Assembly (NCBI RefSeq): GCF_000003855.2
Contig: NW_003101661.1
Coordinates: forward strand, 397,020-461,019
Length of the DNA: 64,000 nt
Source of the DNA: Blastomyces gilchristii SLH14081
Lineage: Eukaryota > Ascomycota > Eurotiomycetes > Onygenales > Ajellomycetaceae
Direction of reading: 5' to 3'
The translations under genes and the position numbers were made by a program. Below, one piece after another: positions 35,260 through 46,640 of the stretch (the first letter of the stretch is position 1; every line of letters begins with the position of its first letter). Under the pieces are notes generated by a model. That model saw only the letters and a list, made by a program, of their open reading frames with translations, had not been told where the DNA came from and made no database searches.

Positions 35260-36019
35260 GAAGTTAGCACTGCAGCACTGCAGAAGAGTATGAGAAATAT
35301 ATAAAATATTAACTTATTAACTTATAAAGTATCTCAGTTATCTACTTCAATTGAAGTGAGATTCTCTTCAATTAGTGATTGATCTCTACAGTACTTTCAA
35401 TAACAGTGTTAGCTGATCTCTTCTTAAGATCAGTTATTCTGAGATGTTTTTTCATCTTGAAGATTCATATCTTTGTCTTCTTTTACAGATAAGTAAGAAG
35501 AATCTCTTCAGTCTTGACAGAATTTATTAACACTTGAAGCTCTGAGACTCTCACTCTATACTGCTTAAGCATCTGAGCTTCTTATCAGAGCTGATATGAT
35601 GTCTTTCTGTGAGATAATACTTACAGAAAGACAGAAGTCCTTGTTGCAGATACAACAGAAATAATAAGAGTGAAAGAAGAGATAAGTGTATAAAATTCTT
35701 CTCTTCTTCAGCTGCTTAGTGCAGTACAGATAAGTAATGATATCAGTCAGAGACTGCATCAGAGCCTTCTCACAGAGAGAAGATAAAGAAACTGTGAGAC
35801 TCTGCAGACTCAACTCAGCAGTATTCTGAGCAGGGCTCAGCCATGTCACAGGAGAAGATCTACAGATTGAGCTTCTCAGAGCTGCTGTCTCTGAAACCAA
35901 GCTCTCTCTGAGGTTCTCTTCAAATGATCACACAGGGTCATACACCACTGTGTTGATTGAGAGGGGGGGGCGGCGTCGCAACAGCAGTGAGAGGGGCAGA
36001 GAATGAATCAGATACAGAT
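35222..36019 (+). pseudogene. Accessory ORF downstream of gypsy-2 pol, part 1
   Basis: A single frame (codons starting at 35,222) can be read for about 266 codons with 14 in-frame stops, nearly all TGA or TAA, as expected from decayed Trp, Arg and Gln codons. It contains blocks such as DSYLCLLLQISKKNLFSLDR and LLKHLSFLSEL, a Cys-rich basic block near 35,642-35,690, and MSQEKIYRLSFSELLSLK after an ATG at 35,843. The end is Gly- and acid-rich. It is cut at 36,019 by the LINE and continues in the same frame at 44,059. A 111-codon minus-strand frame (35,900-35,565) overlaps it and is probably its shadow. No homologous family was recognised. Confidence 0.5.
36008..36019. repeat. Left target-site duplication of LINE L3
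   Basis: TCAGATACAGAT occurs here and at 44,047-44,058, directly after the LINE (AAT)n tail. Removing the LINE and one copy restores one reading frame across the site. Confidence 0.6.
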
Positions 36020-36414
36020 CATGTTCTGATCACTGATTCTTGACTGCTATATCAACTGCTCCACCACGAACTCACTCGATTTTTTGAATAAGAACCCGCC
36101 GATAGATTCATCAAAAAGCCCTTGATCATACAAGCATGTGGACCCCATCGCCGACCACATACCCCGTGTGGTGGTGGAGATATCCAGCCAAATGTGAACT
36201 AGACGTTGTTCAAAACTCCCGTGTGGGATTATCCCCCATTCACCCCTATCACACCACAACCCCGGACCAAAGTGCCATACAAAATGTAAGATGAAGAGAC
36301 ATAGTCATATGCACCAATCTTCTTGATTTTGAAAGATTCTCAATCTGTAATTGTGAAGATATCTGAGAAGTAATCTCTGTGAAAACCCTGTCCATCTTTG
36401 ATGTTTCAAAACAT

Positions 36415-36720
36415 CAACATCAAGTCTCACTCTCATATCATCCTTCTCAATCTGGCCCATTCTCAGCAGAAAAATACAAAAAGATATCTCAGTGATAATA
36501 TCAAGTATATAATCAATAAACACTTCTGAAGTGCAATCTTTACAGTCTGTTGTCAGTGTATCTAGACTTCAACATCAAGTCTCATTCTTGTACTATTTCT
36601 CTCAATCTGGCTCATCTCTGACAGAATAATACAAAAAGATACCTTGACAACAGCATTCAATACATAATCAGCAGATAACAAGTCAACAGCACATCAACAA
36701 CTATAAAATCAGTATATCTC
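36415..36720 (+). repeat. Two tandem units of about 155 bp
   Basis: Units begin at 36,415 and 36,570 with CAACATCAAGTCTCA and share an AATCTGGC(C/T)CAT block and an AATACAAAAAGATA block at the same spacing. A third, less mutated version lies reversed at 3,858-4,146. Confidence 0.7.
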
Positions 36721-37596
36721 AAGATCTGACTGAACCTTTGATCCCTGCACAGTGAGATATATTAAATCTAGTTTTAATATCTCAATATTCAATAGATTCT
36801 GCAAGAGATTGAGAACAGTAATACTAGATTTCTATTGAATTTAAGAATTAACTCTATATTGATATAATCATTGACAAAGTCTTCTATTTTAAGATATAAA
36901 TAATCAGTTCCTCTACATCTCACTAATAATATTTATATTATCATATAGAAACAGACTTATATTCTCTATAATATTAAGACTCTGAAGAGAGAAAGTCTTG
37001 ATAGAGAGTATATAGTAGTATATATCTTAGTAGTTTCTATCTCATTCTTCTGCAGCAGTTAATGTAAAAAAAAAAAAAAAGATCTTAGAAATAGTTTTTT
37101 ACTTCTCTTGAAAAAGTAAGATGTTTTTCTCTGAATTTTATACAATATTCTTACAAAGAATAAAAAACAGAGCTGTTTTCTGTCATAATTTTATATTCTT
37201 TTAAGTAAGAATTACTTTTTCAGTGACTGAAGAGCTTTTATTAATACTTAATTCTTTTTTATACTCTTTATTAACTGATTTGAGTTGTACACTTGTTGTG
37301 TAAGAAGAATTGAATGATTTAGAATAAAATTGAATAGTTTTAATCAATTTCTCTGTAAAAAATTGATTTATTTTTTATCAGTTTTTCTCTTAAAAACTGT
37401 TATATCATCTGATTCATTATCAATTGATATTATACTCTTTCTCACTGTATCTCAAGAAAGAGATTGTAAAGATTTTATTGATTTATCTCAAAAATCAATT
37501 TTAGTTTATTAGATTCTCTTTAAAAATCTAATCTAGTTACTGAACTAGTGTGAAAAAAATCAGGTGTTTTATATACAAAAGTCTTTTATTCTTCTT

Positions 37597-37674
37597 TTGA
37601 AACAGTCTGATCAACTTTTCAATTGAAAACAGACTTAGAAATATCTCAATTGAAACAGTCTGATCAACTTTTCA
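37597..37674 (+). repeat. 53-bp tandem repeat before LINE ORF1
   Basis: TTGAAACAGTCTGATCAAC and the bases after it occur at 37,597 and again at 37,650. It lies just upstream of the ORF1 start. Confidence 0.8.
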
Positions 37675-37687
37675 TTGAGTGAGAATA

Positions 37688-39690
37688 ATGAGTTTAAAAA
37701 TACACTTAGTTGATGTGAAAAAAGATGCTTTCTCAAATACTATTTCTAAGATTGAAATTCTGAAGAGAAGAAAGAAAGAAGAAATAGAGAAATAACAAGT
37801 TCTTGAAATACAGAAACTTGAAAAAGTAAGCAAGAGTCTTGAAAAGTAGTGTCTAAGTGAGATGAATGAAGAAGTTCTGTTAATTTTTCATACTCAGGCT
37901 AGACAACTACAGAAGATGATCAAGTTCAAACTTGGAATCTCAAACACAGTTTAAAAAACATTGAAAATTTCTAGTATAATCACTGACTCTTCATCTTACT
38001 CTTCTTCTTTCTTTTTTTCTACTTCTTCTTCTTCTTTGAATCAGAAGAAAATATATACTCAAGCAGCTGAATCTACTGTCTCTAAACCTGCTATCTCAAA
38101 ATCTGCTTAAAATCCTGAGAAAACTGAGAAGAATACTGCTCATATCTCTATTCATAGAAAAGTAAAAAAGAAAATGTAAAAAGAGAAAAACTTTCAAATC
38201 TTCAGAAATAGAAGACTTATTCTCAAAGTCTTAAATCAGAATATTCTGCAAAGAAACAAGCTAAACTTAAATCTCATTTTCAGAATCAGAAATGAAATTA
38301 ATCAGCAGTTCTTTTCTCAGTTAATGACTGATATTAAAGTTCAAAAATCAGTTATAGCTTTAATTGAGTTATTATTCTTTAAAAACTTCATCATTCTGAC
38401 TACAATGTCTGAATTCAGTACTGAATTTCTTATTCAGAATGAGAATCTCTGAAAGTCAGCAGTAGAATCTTTACTAAATATAATAATTCTATCTGAAAGA
38501 GATGAAAAGTGAGATAAATTCATTCTTTATAATATTTCAGTTGAAATTTTTGACTGTGAAGAAGAAATGCTACTTCTCAAAAATGAATTGAAAGAATATA
38601 ACTCTATTCAACTGAGAAAGAAGCCTGTATAACTAAATTCAATTGAGTTCAGACAAAGCAGGAGAAATGTCTCTATTCTAGTATATATAAAAACACTTAA
38701 ACAGTCAAAGATCTCTGAAGTAAGAGTAGTAGATTTAAAAATGAGAGTTCATGAATACAAAGACTCAAGAATGAATCTCAAAGCTCAAACATAGTGTTCA
38801 AACTATCAAAGATATAAATACTTTACAATCTCATATTTTAGAGACTCAAAATGTGTATTCTGTATCAGAGATCACAAAACTAGTGAGTATAAATGTGAAA
38901 TATGCTTAAAAAGAGATGAAATATGTTAATATACTCTGCTTAAGTGCTCTAATTGTAAAGAAAAACATGCATCTAGCTCAAAAGAATGTATATTTGCTTC
39001 TAGAACTTAAAAGAACTGAAGAAAAGATAAAGCTCAAAGTTAATTTAGAACTGAAGAGAAGAGTCAAGTCAGTAGACTTATAACTACAAGCTTAAAAAGA
39101 AGAAACTCTCAACTATTTAAATCTTTAAACTTCAATTCTTCAGCTGAATGTAAATAGAATTTGAATTCTTAAACTTCTGTTAAGATTAGAGAATTGAGAA
39201 ATAACTCTGATAATAAACTAGATATAATAGCCCCGGTGGCTGAATGGTTAATGCGGCCACCCGGTAGCACCTTGGCGTGGGAAACCAAGGCGCGTGGGTT
39301 CGAAACCCGCAGGGGATACATTAAATCTGGAACTCAAGCACCTCAGGTTTCTAATAAATACAGAGGTGTACAAATCGCTCCAATGAATTGCTCTATGTTC
39401 CTGGGCTGGGAAGTTATTATCGCATGTATCTAATTGTCACTCCTTTGTATTTTCCTATGTTCTTGTTATCTTGGCGTGGTCTCAACACCTGTATTTCCTC
39501 CTGTATAACCAACACTTGACCTGTATTTAACATCATGCAAGGACTCATCATAAGCTCCGCTTGCATATGAGTATAATGGAAGAATAATAATAATAATAAT
39601 AACTAGATATAATATAAGCAGTTGAGATTTCTTCTTTTCAAAATAGTTATAATCTACTATCTGATGATAGTGACTAGATTCTACTCTATC
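37688..39690 (+). pseudogene. LINE L3 ORF1 (nucleic-acid-binding protein) relic, split by a SINE
   Basis: It probably starts at ATG 37,688 (MSLKIHLVDVKKDAF). In order there is a charged, probably coiled-coil region, a Ser-rich stretch (about 37,980-38,035), a basic segment (YRKVKKKM-like, 38,150-38,190) and a central domain. Near 38,870-38,985 lie two Cys/His boxes, ending KCSNCKEKHASSSKEC, that resemble the zinc knuckles of Tad1-type ORF1 proteins. Frame is interrupted by TAA and TGA codons and by SINE copy 2 at 39,230-39,600. In known LINEs this protein binds the element RNA. Confidence 0.75.
39230..39600 (+). mobile_element. tRNA-derived SINE copy 2
   Basis: A 371-bp SINE in ORF1 of L3. 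The 14-mer AACTAGATATAATA flanks it (39,216-39,229 and 39,601-39,614), and the empty site is seen in L4 near 59,300. The head GCCCCGGTGGCTGAATGG resembles a serine-type tRNA. The A box is at 39,237-39,247 and the B box at 39,297-39,307 (GGTTCGAAACC). The body is about 200 bp and the 3' end is GAAGAAT(AAT)n. It is almost identical to copy 1 and shows little of the mutation pattern of its host element, so it is young or too short to be mutated. Confidence 0.92.
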
Positions 39691-39699
39691 TCTACTCTC

Positions 39700-42600
39700 T
39701 TTTAGTATGAATATATAATAAAAACAATAAAAAAAGTTTAAAAACTCTTTAAAAATCATATTTATTCAAAATAATGTGAATAGAAACTTAAATTGTATTT
39801 ATTCTTATCTTCAAATTATATTTGAATAAAAAGTTGATTTTATACTACTTCAGAAACTGAATTTTGATGCTGAGTAAAATTACATCATTTCTTATTCAAG
39901 CTACTACTGCTTTCTATCTTAAAAGTCTGAGATAAAGTCAAGAGTAGTGATCTATGAAAGAAAGAGATCAAGATATTAATTTAATCTAAGATTTAATATC
40001 ATGTCTGACTCTGATATTCTGATGAGTGATATTATAGATAAAGAAAATGAGTTTAATACTATACAGCTTATAAATATCTATAATAAGAAGTTATTGAAGA
40101 AAAATAACAATATCTGAACAATTGATAGAGAATTTCTGAACATAACTTTATCAAGAAACTCTATAATTGCAGGAGATTTCAATGCATATTATCTCTGATG
40201 AAATTCAGAATATAAGAGAGTAGTGAGAGCTGATAATCTAATTGAATGAATCTTTAAGTATTTAATAGATTTGATTAATAAGTCTGATCAATAAACATTC
40301 TTTAGAAAAGATATGAAACAGAAATCTATTATAGATCTAATCTTCATATCATAAAATCTAATGAAAAGAAGACTTGTAAACTAATTTATTAATTCAAATA
40401 ACACATCAGAATCAGATCATGAGATTATTCAATTTAATATTGAACTGAGTGAAAAATAAATAAGTGAAAATTCTCTTCTCTCTAATCAGTTTAACTTTGA
40501 AAAAGCTGATTGAAAAGCAGTTAAAGAAAGTATAAAACTGTTAAAATCTAAAAGATAGAATGAGCTATATTGAAATTCTGATCAAGATATCTCAAATGAA
40601 ATGCTTAAGAATAGAGTGAAGCTTATTACATCTATTATTCTAATAAGTGTTAGAGATAATATTTCAAAGAGAAAATCTTCTGAGTATTCAAAATCTTGAT
40701 GAAATGAGAATATCTCATCTAAAAGAAAAGAATTAGCTACTGTTAGAAGAGATTGAAAGAATGATATAATATCTGATAAAGAGTTCAAAGCTGTCAGAAA
40801 TGAATATTTTTCAGATATTAAAAGAGCTAAAACAGACTGCTGAAATAATTTTCTTGAAGAAGTATAAGAAAAGAAAGTTTTTAAAGCTTTTAACTATACT
40901 AAAACAAGAAATGTAGCAAAACTTTCAGTCTTAGAATATGAGTTTCAGAATGAATCATATATAGCAAACTCTTTTGAGAAAAAATGTTAAACTTTTATAA
41001 GAATTCTCTTTCAGAACTCATCAGATTCAGATTCAGATTCAGAGAAAGAGAATATATCACTTCTCAACTACATTAATGAAAATGACTGGAAATGGCCTGA
41101 TCTTACATAAGATGAATTAGAGTCAGCTATCTTCTCAAGTTCTATTAAAACTGCTGCAGAGCCTGATTCAATTAATCACTTAATTATTTAAAATATATAT
41201 TCCTACTTAAAGAATGAATATTTTGAGCTCTTTTTCAATCTCTTGAAAAATGAATATTATTCTGAATGCTGGAGAGAAGTCACTGAAGTAATTCTTATAA
41301 AATCTAATAGAAACACTTCAATTTCTAAGTCATATAGAGTAATATCTCTATTAAACTGTCTAGAAAAGATTTTAAAAAAGATAATAGTTACTCAACTATC
41401 TTTTATAAGCTCTATTAATAACTCTCTTTTATTCAGTGAATAAATGAGAGATAGAAAATAATATTCTATAATTAATACTGTTCTCTCAGTTATTCATAAT
41501 ATTTAAATAATAAAGTATGAAGATCTGATCTCAACTGCAGTTTTTATTGATATAAAAGAAGTATTTAATCATATTTCAAAGTCAAAGTTAATTCAGACTT
41601 TAAAGATATTAAAACTATTACTTTCTCTAATAAAATGAGTTAACTATTTTATATTTAAAAGAATTATACAACTTTTCTTTGATGAAATGAAATAAGACAA
41701 GACTGAGATAAAAATAGAAGTATTATAAGAATTTTCAATCTCATCTATTTTATTTACAATATACACTGTATATCTATTTAAAAATAGAAATATAAGAATA
41801 GTGTGATCTCTGAGTTATATAAATGATATTAATCTAGTCTACAGCTTAAAAACTATTAAAGAGAATTTAAAAGTGATTGAAGAAGCTGTAAAGAAAATCT
41901 TTATTAGAGTAGATATCAATTAAATTCAATTTAATATAAATAAAACTGAGTTAATTCATTTCTTTTCTAAATTCAATGAGAAAGAACTATCTCTAACTCT
42001 TTTAAATAGAGAGATTAAACTCAGTGTAAATATTAAATGATTAGAAGTATGATTAAACTTCAAGTTAAATTTTAAATATTATATTCAACAAAGAACTGTC
42101 AAGACAGAAAGACTATTGAATAACATAATCAGACTATCAAATACAGAGAGAGATCTATTCTTTCAGACTATGAGATAGTTATATATAGTCTGTATTACAT
42201 CAGTAGCTGATTATGAAGCTCAAGTTTAATGAAATAATCAAGAGAATTTCACTGAACTCTTTCAAAGTCTGTAAAACAGAGTCTTGAGAAGAATTCTAGA
42301 AGCATTCAAATTATCTTCTATTAAAGCAATGAAAATTGAAGTTTCAATTTCTTCTTCTATTATTAGATTTGAAAAGACCTGTATGAACTATACACTGAGA
42401 GTTATAAAGATAAGCTTAAATTATATAATCAGAGAAAGAGTCTCTTCTTCATTTTTATTAATTAACTCTGAAAATAAACTGGATTAGAATAGATTTCTTG
42501 ATTGAAATGAAAATAATTCTTTAAAGAAAATGTCTTCTTAACTTTACAGACTATACTCTCTGATTAAAAATCAATTTTTTTCTTTAAATGTTGAAAAAGT

Positions 42601-43660
42601 GAATCATGAGAAGTTATCTCTCTGAAGAGAAAAGCTTGAATCTCTTATAAACTTATAAATAAGTGAACTATCAAAAGAGAAAGAATATGAACAGTATTTG
42701 AAGAGAATTTCTACAATTAATATAAAAGACTCTATTCTGATTTATTCAGATGACTTAAAAAATGAGAATCTGAATAGATTAGACACAGACATTGCTTATA
42801 CTGAAGATAATATCAATTTTATCTCAGATTTCTGAAATCTAGACTGTGAATCTGAAGTCTTTGATACTGAACTATTCATAATAGTGAAAGCTTTCAAACT
42901 CATAGAAATAAAATCTTATAAAAGAGGAAATAGTTTGAAAGAGATATAAATATTCTCTGATAGTCAAGCTACTTTAAAAAGACTTAGAAATAGTCAGATT
43001 CATAATGATCAAATAAATCTTGAACTGATCTTAAACTCTGTTTTGAAAATTCAAAAGAGAAGAATATCAAAGCTGATAATTCATCTACACTGAGTTTCTG
43101 CTTATATGAATATTCATTATAATGAATTAGCTGATTCAGCTGTAAAAAAGAGTGCAGAATTAAACAGATCTATTCAAAAAATTATATTCTAATCTTTTAT
43201 AAAGAGAAAAATAAAAGAATCTTGTTTAGACAAGTAAAATGAAAGCTGACAGAAATAAAAGAAGAGTATACATTATTCAAGATTTCAAACAAAACTCAAG
43301 TGAAAATCTTGTTTAATTAAATATAAAAAGAAAATATTCTTATCTATAATACAGCTGAAACTAGAACATGGCTATTTTAAATCTTATATACAAAGATTTG
43401 ATGATAGATTTGACTCAATAGAATGCTCATTCTGCAATGTAAATGAGAATTCTGAGTATATTATAATACACTGTGCATTATACAATAGTCTCAGAGCCAG
43501 ATTGAAAGAGAAGTATGATCTAAATTAATTAAATATGAGATTCTTATTCTCAACTGAGACAGGAATTAAATACTTAATAGACTTTCTATCAGAAACTCAA
43601 GCAGCTATAAGAAAATGACTAAATTCAGAATTATCTGAATATGAAGAGGAGAAAATTAAT
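39700..43660 (+). pseudogene. LINE L3 ORF2 relic (endonuclease, reverse transcriptase, RNase H)
   Basis: A Tad1-type ORF2. The apurinic-type endonuclease (about 39,765-40,400) includes IIAGDFNAY (about 40,162) and a DLIFIS end. Reverse transcriptase covers about 41,060-42,530: a 66-codon piece stays open (41,243-41,443, with YRVISLLNCLEKIL), and the catalytic box is YINDI at about 41,816-41,830. RNase H (about 42,700-43,180) has YSDD in place of the YSDG of L2, then FSDSQAT and ELADSA. The end has a CSFC...H..C cysteine box (about 43,428). It would nick the target and copy element RNA there. Many stops make it inactive. Confidence 0.88.
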
Positions 43661-44046
43661 CAGATATAGTCTGTTAAAACAGTTATACACTATCTTTTAA
43701 TAATTTGTTTTGTTACAGTCTCTCTTTACTTTATCTTTTTCTTTCAATTTCTTTCTATCTATCTATTTAATGTGTCTATCTTTAAGACTGTGTTCTTTTT
43801 CTCTTTTCCTTTGTCATGATATTGTCAAATGATTTCAAAGTATCAGGAGATGTTAAAACACTGCATTTTGTAAACAGTTTTTATATTCTGGGCTGGAATT
43901 TTCTGATTTTGCATATCTGAAATTGATGAATGTATAATAGTTAACTTTACAGATATAGGAAAAACCCTGAGAACTAAAAGTTCTCAGGTAGATGTCATAG
44001 TCTCTGACTGCATACATCTATAATTAAAGAATAATAATAATAATAA
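43661..44046 (+). other. LINE L3 3' untranslated region and (AAT)n tail
   Basis: Conserved in the tRNA-headed element (21,480-21,898) and in L4 (63,360-63,736). It ends TGCATACATCTATAATTAAAGAATAAT with further AAT repeats. The SINEs end TGCATATGAGTATAATGGAAGAATAAT in the same way. Confidence 0.8.
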
Positions 44047-44058
44047 TCAGATACAGAT

Positions 44059-44841
44059 GAATCAGCCAGCAGAAGAAATGACATTCCACTGCAAGGTGCA
44101 GCTACTATCACCACGGCTGCAAGAGATGCAGGAGAAGGAGAAGATATGGTAATGAGAGTGATGCTTCTGCAGCTTATTAACACTGCTGTCTCTGCCTTCA
44201 CTCTGACTTTCTTAATGATTATGGAGGCTGCAGCCACATCACAAAGACATTTGTTACTCACTAGAAAACATCAAAATAAGTCTCTTATTATCTCTCAAGA
44301 ATGATACTCTCATACACTCACTATTACAGATGAGAAAGAGAGAGAGAAAAATGTTTCACAGAGAGAGAAGATCTTTTTGAAAAATTCTGTCACTACTGTT
44401 AACTTTGTCTCTAAAAAATACATCACTTTTGCAGAGAATTTCATATATAGAATGAAATATGATGCGAGATCTGTAAGTCACTGTTAACTATGTTTTTCAC
44501 ATTTCAAATCAAGATATAAGAAATCCACTTATCACACATTTGATTTGAATGAAGATGAGAAAAGAAAGATCTATACAGTCAGCAGAAAAACTCATCTATT
44601 TCTTTATATCATGTGCAGCACATGTGCTGTTAAATTAATTGATAATTATTACTATATAATAAAGATAATTTCTAATCTGATAATCTTGAGAGTATTGAGA
44701 CTATGCTCTTAAAGAGAAGAGCATTGTCATATCTCTGACTATATCAAGATCTCACTGCAGTTTCATACAGCTCATTGCTTTTATACAGATGATTTCATTC
44801 ATCTCACAGACTATTTGAATCACTTTTCAACCACTCTATGA
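44059..44841 (+). pseudogene. Accessory ORF downstream of gypsy-2 pol, part 2
   Basis: This continues part 1 (35,222-36,019) in the same frame after removal of LINE L3. From 44,047 to 44,724 there are only three in-frame stops (44,302, 44,485, 44,710) in 226 codons. The frame then runs 38 more codons into the presumed 3' LTR to TGA at 44,839, and the unmutated 5' LTR is also open in this frame up to the same TGA. Visible features are a hydrophobic stretch (LLQLINTAVSAFTLTFLMI, about 44,167-44,223), a charged stretch, a Cys pair HC-x-LC (about 44,479) and CSTC (44,614-44,625). No family was recognised. It may be an extra retrotransposon protein or a captured gene. Confidence 0.5.
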
Positions 44842-44870
44842 TAGCATTCAGATATATCATAGAAAGATCT
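44725..44870 (+). repeat. gypsy-2 3' LTR, first part
   Basis: TGTCATATCTCTGAC and the 145 bases that begin with it align with the GC-rich 5' LTR start at 23,796 almost gap-free. The differences are mostly C-to-T and G-to-A, the clearest mutated-versus-unmutated pair in the window. Element D begins at 44,871. The rest of the LTR is probably at about 50,655-50,745, but 50,591-50,654 does not align well. Confidence 0.7.
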
Positions 44871-45184
44871 TGTGGCGGGCTGCGCCCGATCAATCATATA
44901 GACTATTCCGTACACTTCATAGATTCCTACCGCCCCATTCCCGATCGCCGATCCTCGGCCGCCACGAATGTGTATGTTCTGATCACTGATCCTCGGCCGC
45001 TATGAACGCGTGTATATTTTTCTGCCCTGAAGCATCACCGCGTACATCATCACATACATGTATAAATATTCACTTCAATTGCTGATTCTCACACTTTCTC
45101 TTTCTTTCCTTCTCTAATGTTTTTCTCTTTGTTATATAAGACCTATCAATATAATATCAATCTATTCAGTGTAGGTCTCTTACA
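44871..45184 (+). repeat. gypsy-1 element D, 5' LTR
   Basis: A 314-bp LTR from TGTGGCGGGC to CTCTTACA, with many CG pairs kept. The preceding five bases (GATCT) do not match the five after the 3' LTR (ATAAT), so no target duplication is visible. Confidence 0.9.
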
Positions 45185-45454
45185 CTAGAAAAACATTCAT
45201 TATCTTCTTATTAGAAACAATTATTCATCAAGAGATATCTGAACACATAAGAATATGTAAGAAAAGAGAAACAATCAGTTAAAGCAGACACTGAGTTTCT
45301 AGATAGAAGCTTGCTTATCAGTCACTCTGGCCCTGTAACAAGATCTTATGAAGAGAGTAAGACCTTATAAGAGAATGTCAGTGAAAGACCTGAGAGTTCT
45401 GACACTCAGATATATGAGATATTCATATGATTACATATCTGACAATCAATAACC

Positions 45455-46640
45455 ATGTCTAATAATAATATGAGAGAACTCTTGAATATGAGTATAGAAG
45501 TAATATCACAGTGACTCTGAGTAATATTGAAATTACAACAGTAATAAATAGCTGATATGCATGTAACTCAATAATATCAATATAAAGAGATTCAACAATT
45601 ATCATAACAAAGAACTCAGACAATTTCAATATCTACAGAATCAAATACAAAAGTACTGAAAGAATGCTTAGATACTCTTATATATTTTAATACTTCTGAT
45701 CTCACTCTCTACTCATCATAAAGAATGAAAATGCTTGCAAAACTGAGTATAGATAAAGATGTCATCAGTTCACTAATTAATCAAGATTAATATATTAATG
45801 AACAATTGAAGAATTGTATGAAATAGAAGTTTTATGAATAAAAGCATGTAAATCAGTGTTACAAATGCCTGATAATATCATCAAATATCTTGATATTCTG
45901 TTGTAAGACACTATTATATAACAGAAAGTATTAGATTAATTACAGAGTATCTGATAGAGAAATACTTCTCTTACAACATTCATCTCTGACTTCAACACTA
46001 AAATTCTAGAAGTAGAAGATCAATCTTGAAAGAATTGAATAAAGATTAGTATGCTTAAGAAGATATTAACTTTCACACTCTTACAGACTTCTATAAGCAT
46101 AGATAAAGATCAGACTTATGAAGACTTCTGCACACAGCTTCAGATATTGAATAACTGTCTTATCAAGCTCAAGAGTATACAGAACAGTGATAGAAGACAT
46201 TACATCTCAGTGACTCATACACTCATACTGAAGAATAACAATAATACAGATGTTATGAATTGAGTAGACTTAAATATCTACATATAAGCAAGAGTCTTCA
46301 CTGTCTGAATAGACTTTTAAGTTCCTGATATCACTTCTGAAGAAGTTGCTGATCAATATTAACAAGAAGTATATATTAACTGTAACTAATCAGAGTACAG
46401 TGCTTTCAACTGTTAATCAATCTATATATCTCCTCAATTGAGAGAAAGATCAGTGTCTTCTCATTTAAAAGATGAATCAGTGTCTGTCTGTGTCAATCAC
46501 ATTGCAGTGAAGAAAGATTCAGAAGATAACTATAAGAATACTCTGATGAAATAGAGAAAAGATTAGCTTCTGTTCAAATTTGTAAACAGAAGCTTGAAGA
46601 GATTAGATAATAATAATTTAAAGAGAAAATGACAATGAAT
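45455..46640 (+). pseudogene. gypsy-1 element D gag relic
   Basis: Start ATG at 45,455 (ATGTCTAATAATAATATG), shared with A, B and F. A 70-codon piece is open (46,051-46,263). The zinc knuckle region near 46,365-46,410 reads Y-I-N-C-N-x-S-E-Y, with the first Cys and the His lost and the last Cys kept. Leader sequence lies between 45,185 and 45,454. Confidence 0.78.

Larger units (their letters stand above)
36020..37687 (+). promoter_or_regulatory. LINE L3 5' leader with tandem units
   Basis: If the 12-bp duplication marks the insertion, the LINE has a 1.67-kb 5' leader. Its first 280 bp are GC-rich and look unmutated, with G and C runs unlike the rest. At 36,415 and 36,570 two similar units of about 155 bp begin (CAACATCAAGTCTCA), resembling the promoter monomers of some LINEs. 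Later there is a 16-base A run near 37,065 and a 53-bp tandem repeat (37,597 and 37,650). The open frames 36,259-36,047 and 36,523-36,305 (minus) were not recognised as any family. Confidence 0.5.

Noticed and set aside
35565..35900. 111-codon minus-strand frame with a CCICNKDFC block
   Set aside because: It overlaps the longer plus-strand frame that continues across the LINE insertion, so it is more likely the shadow. I keep some doubt.
36047..36259. 70-codon minus-strand frame in a GC-rich patch, considered as a captured host exon
   Set aside because: No domain was recognised, and the position fits the unmutated 5' end of the LINE.
36000..37600. CRISPR array or satellite at the tandem repeats
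   Set aside because: Only two diverged units of about 155 bp and one 53-bp duplication, with no spacer pattern.
39230..39318. tRNA-Ser-like gene (also 12,275-12,363 on the minus strand)
   Set aside because: Both copies continue into the same 200-bp body and AAT tail and are flanked by target duplications, so they are SINE heads. The acceptor stem does not pair well.
39194..39433. 79- and 99-codon open frames with the same product (also 12,458-12,159)
   Set aside because: They translate the SINE head and body. They are shared only because the SINE is repeated.
44155..44225. Envelope protein call based on the hydrophobic stretch
   Set aside because: One hydrophobic segment without a recognisable signal peptide or other envelope feature is not enough.
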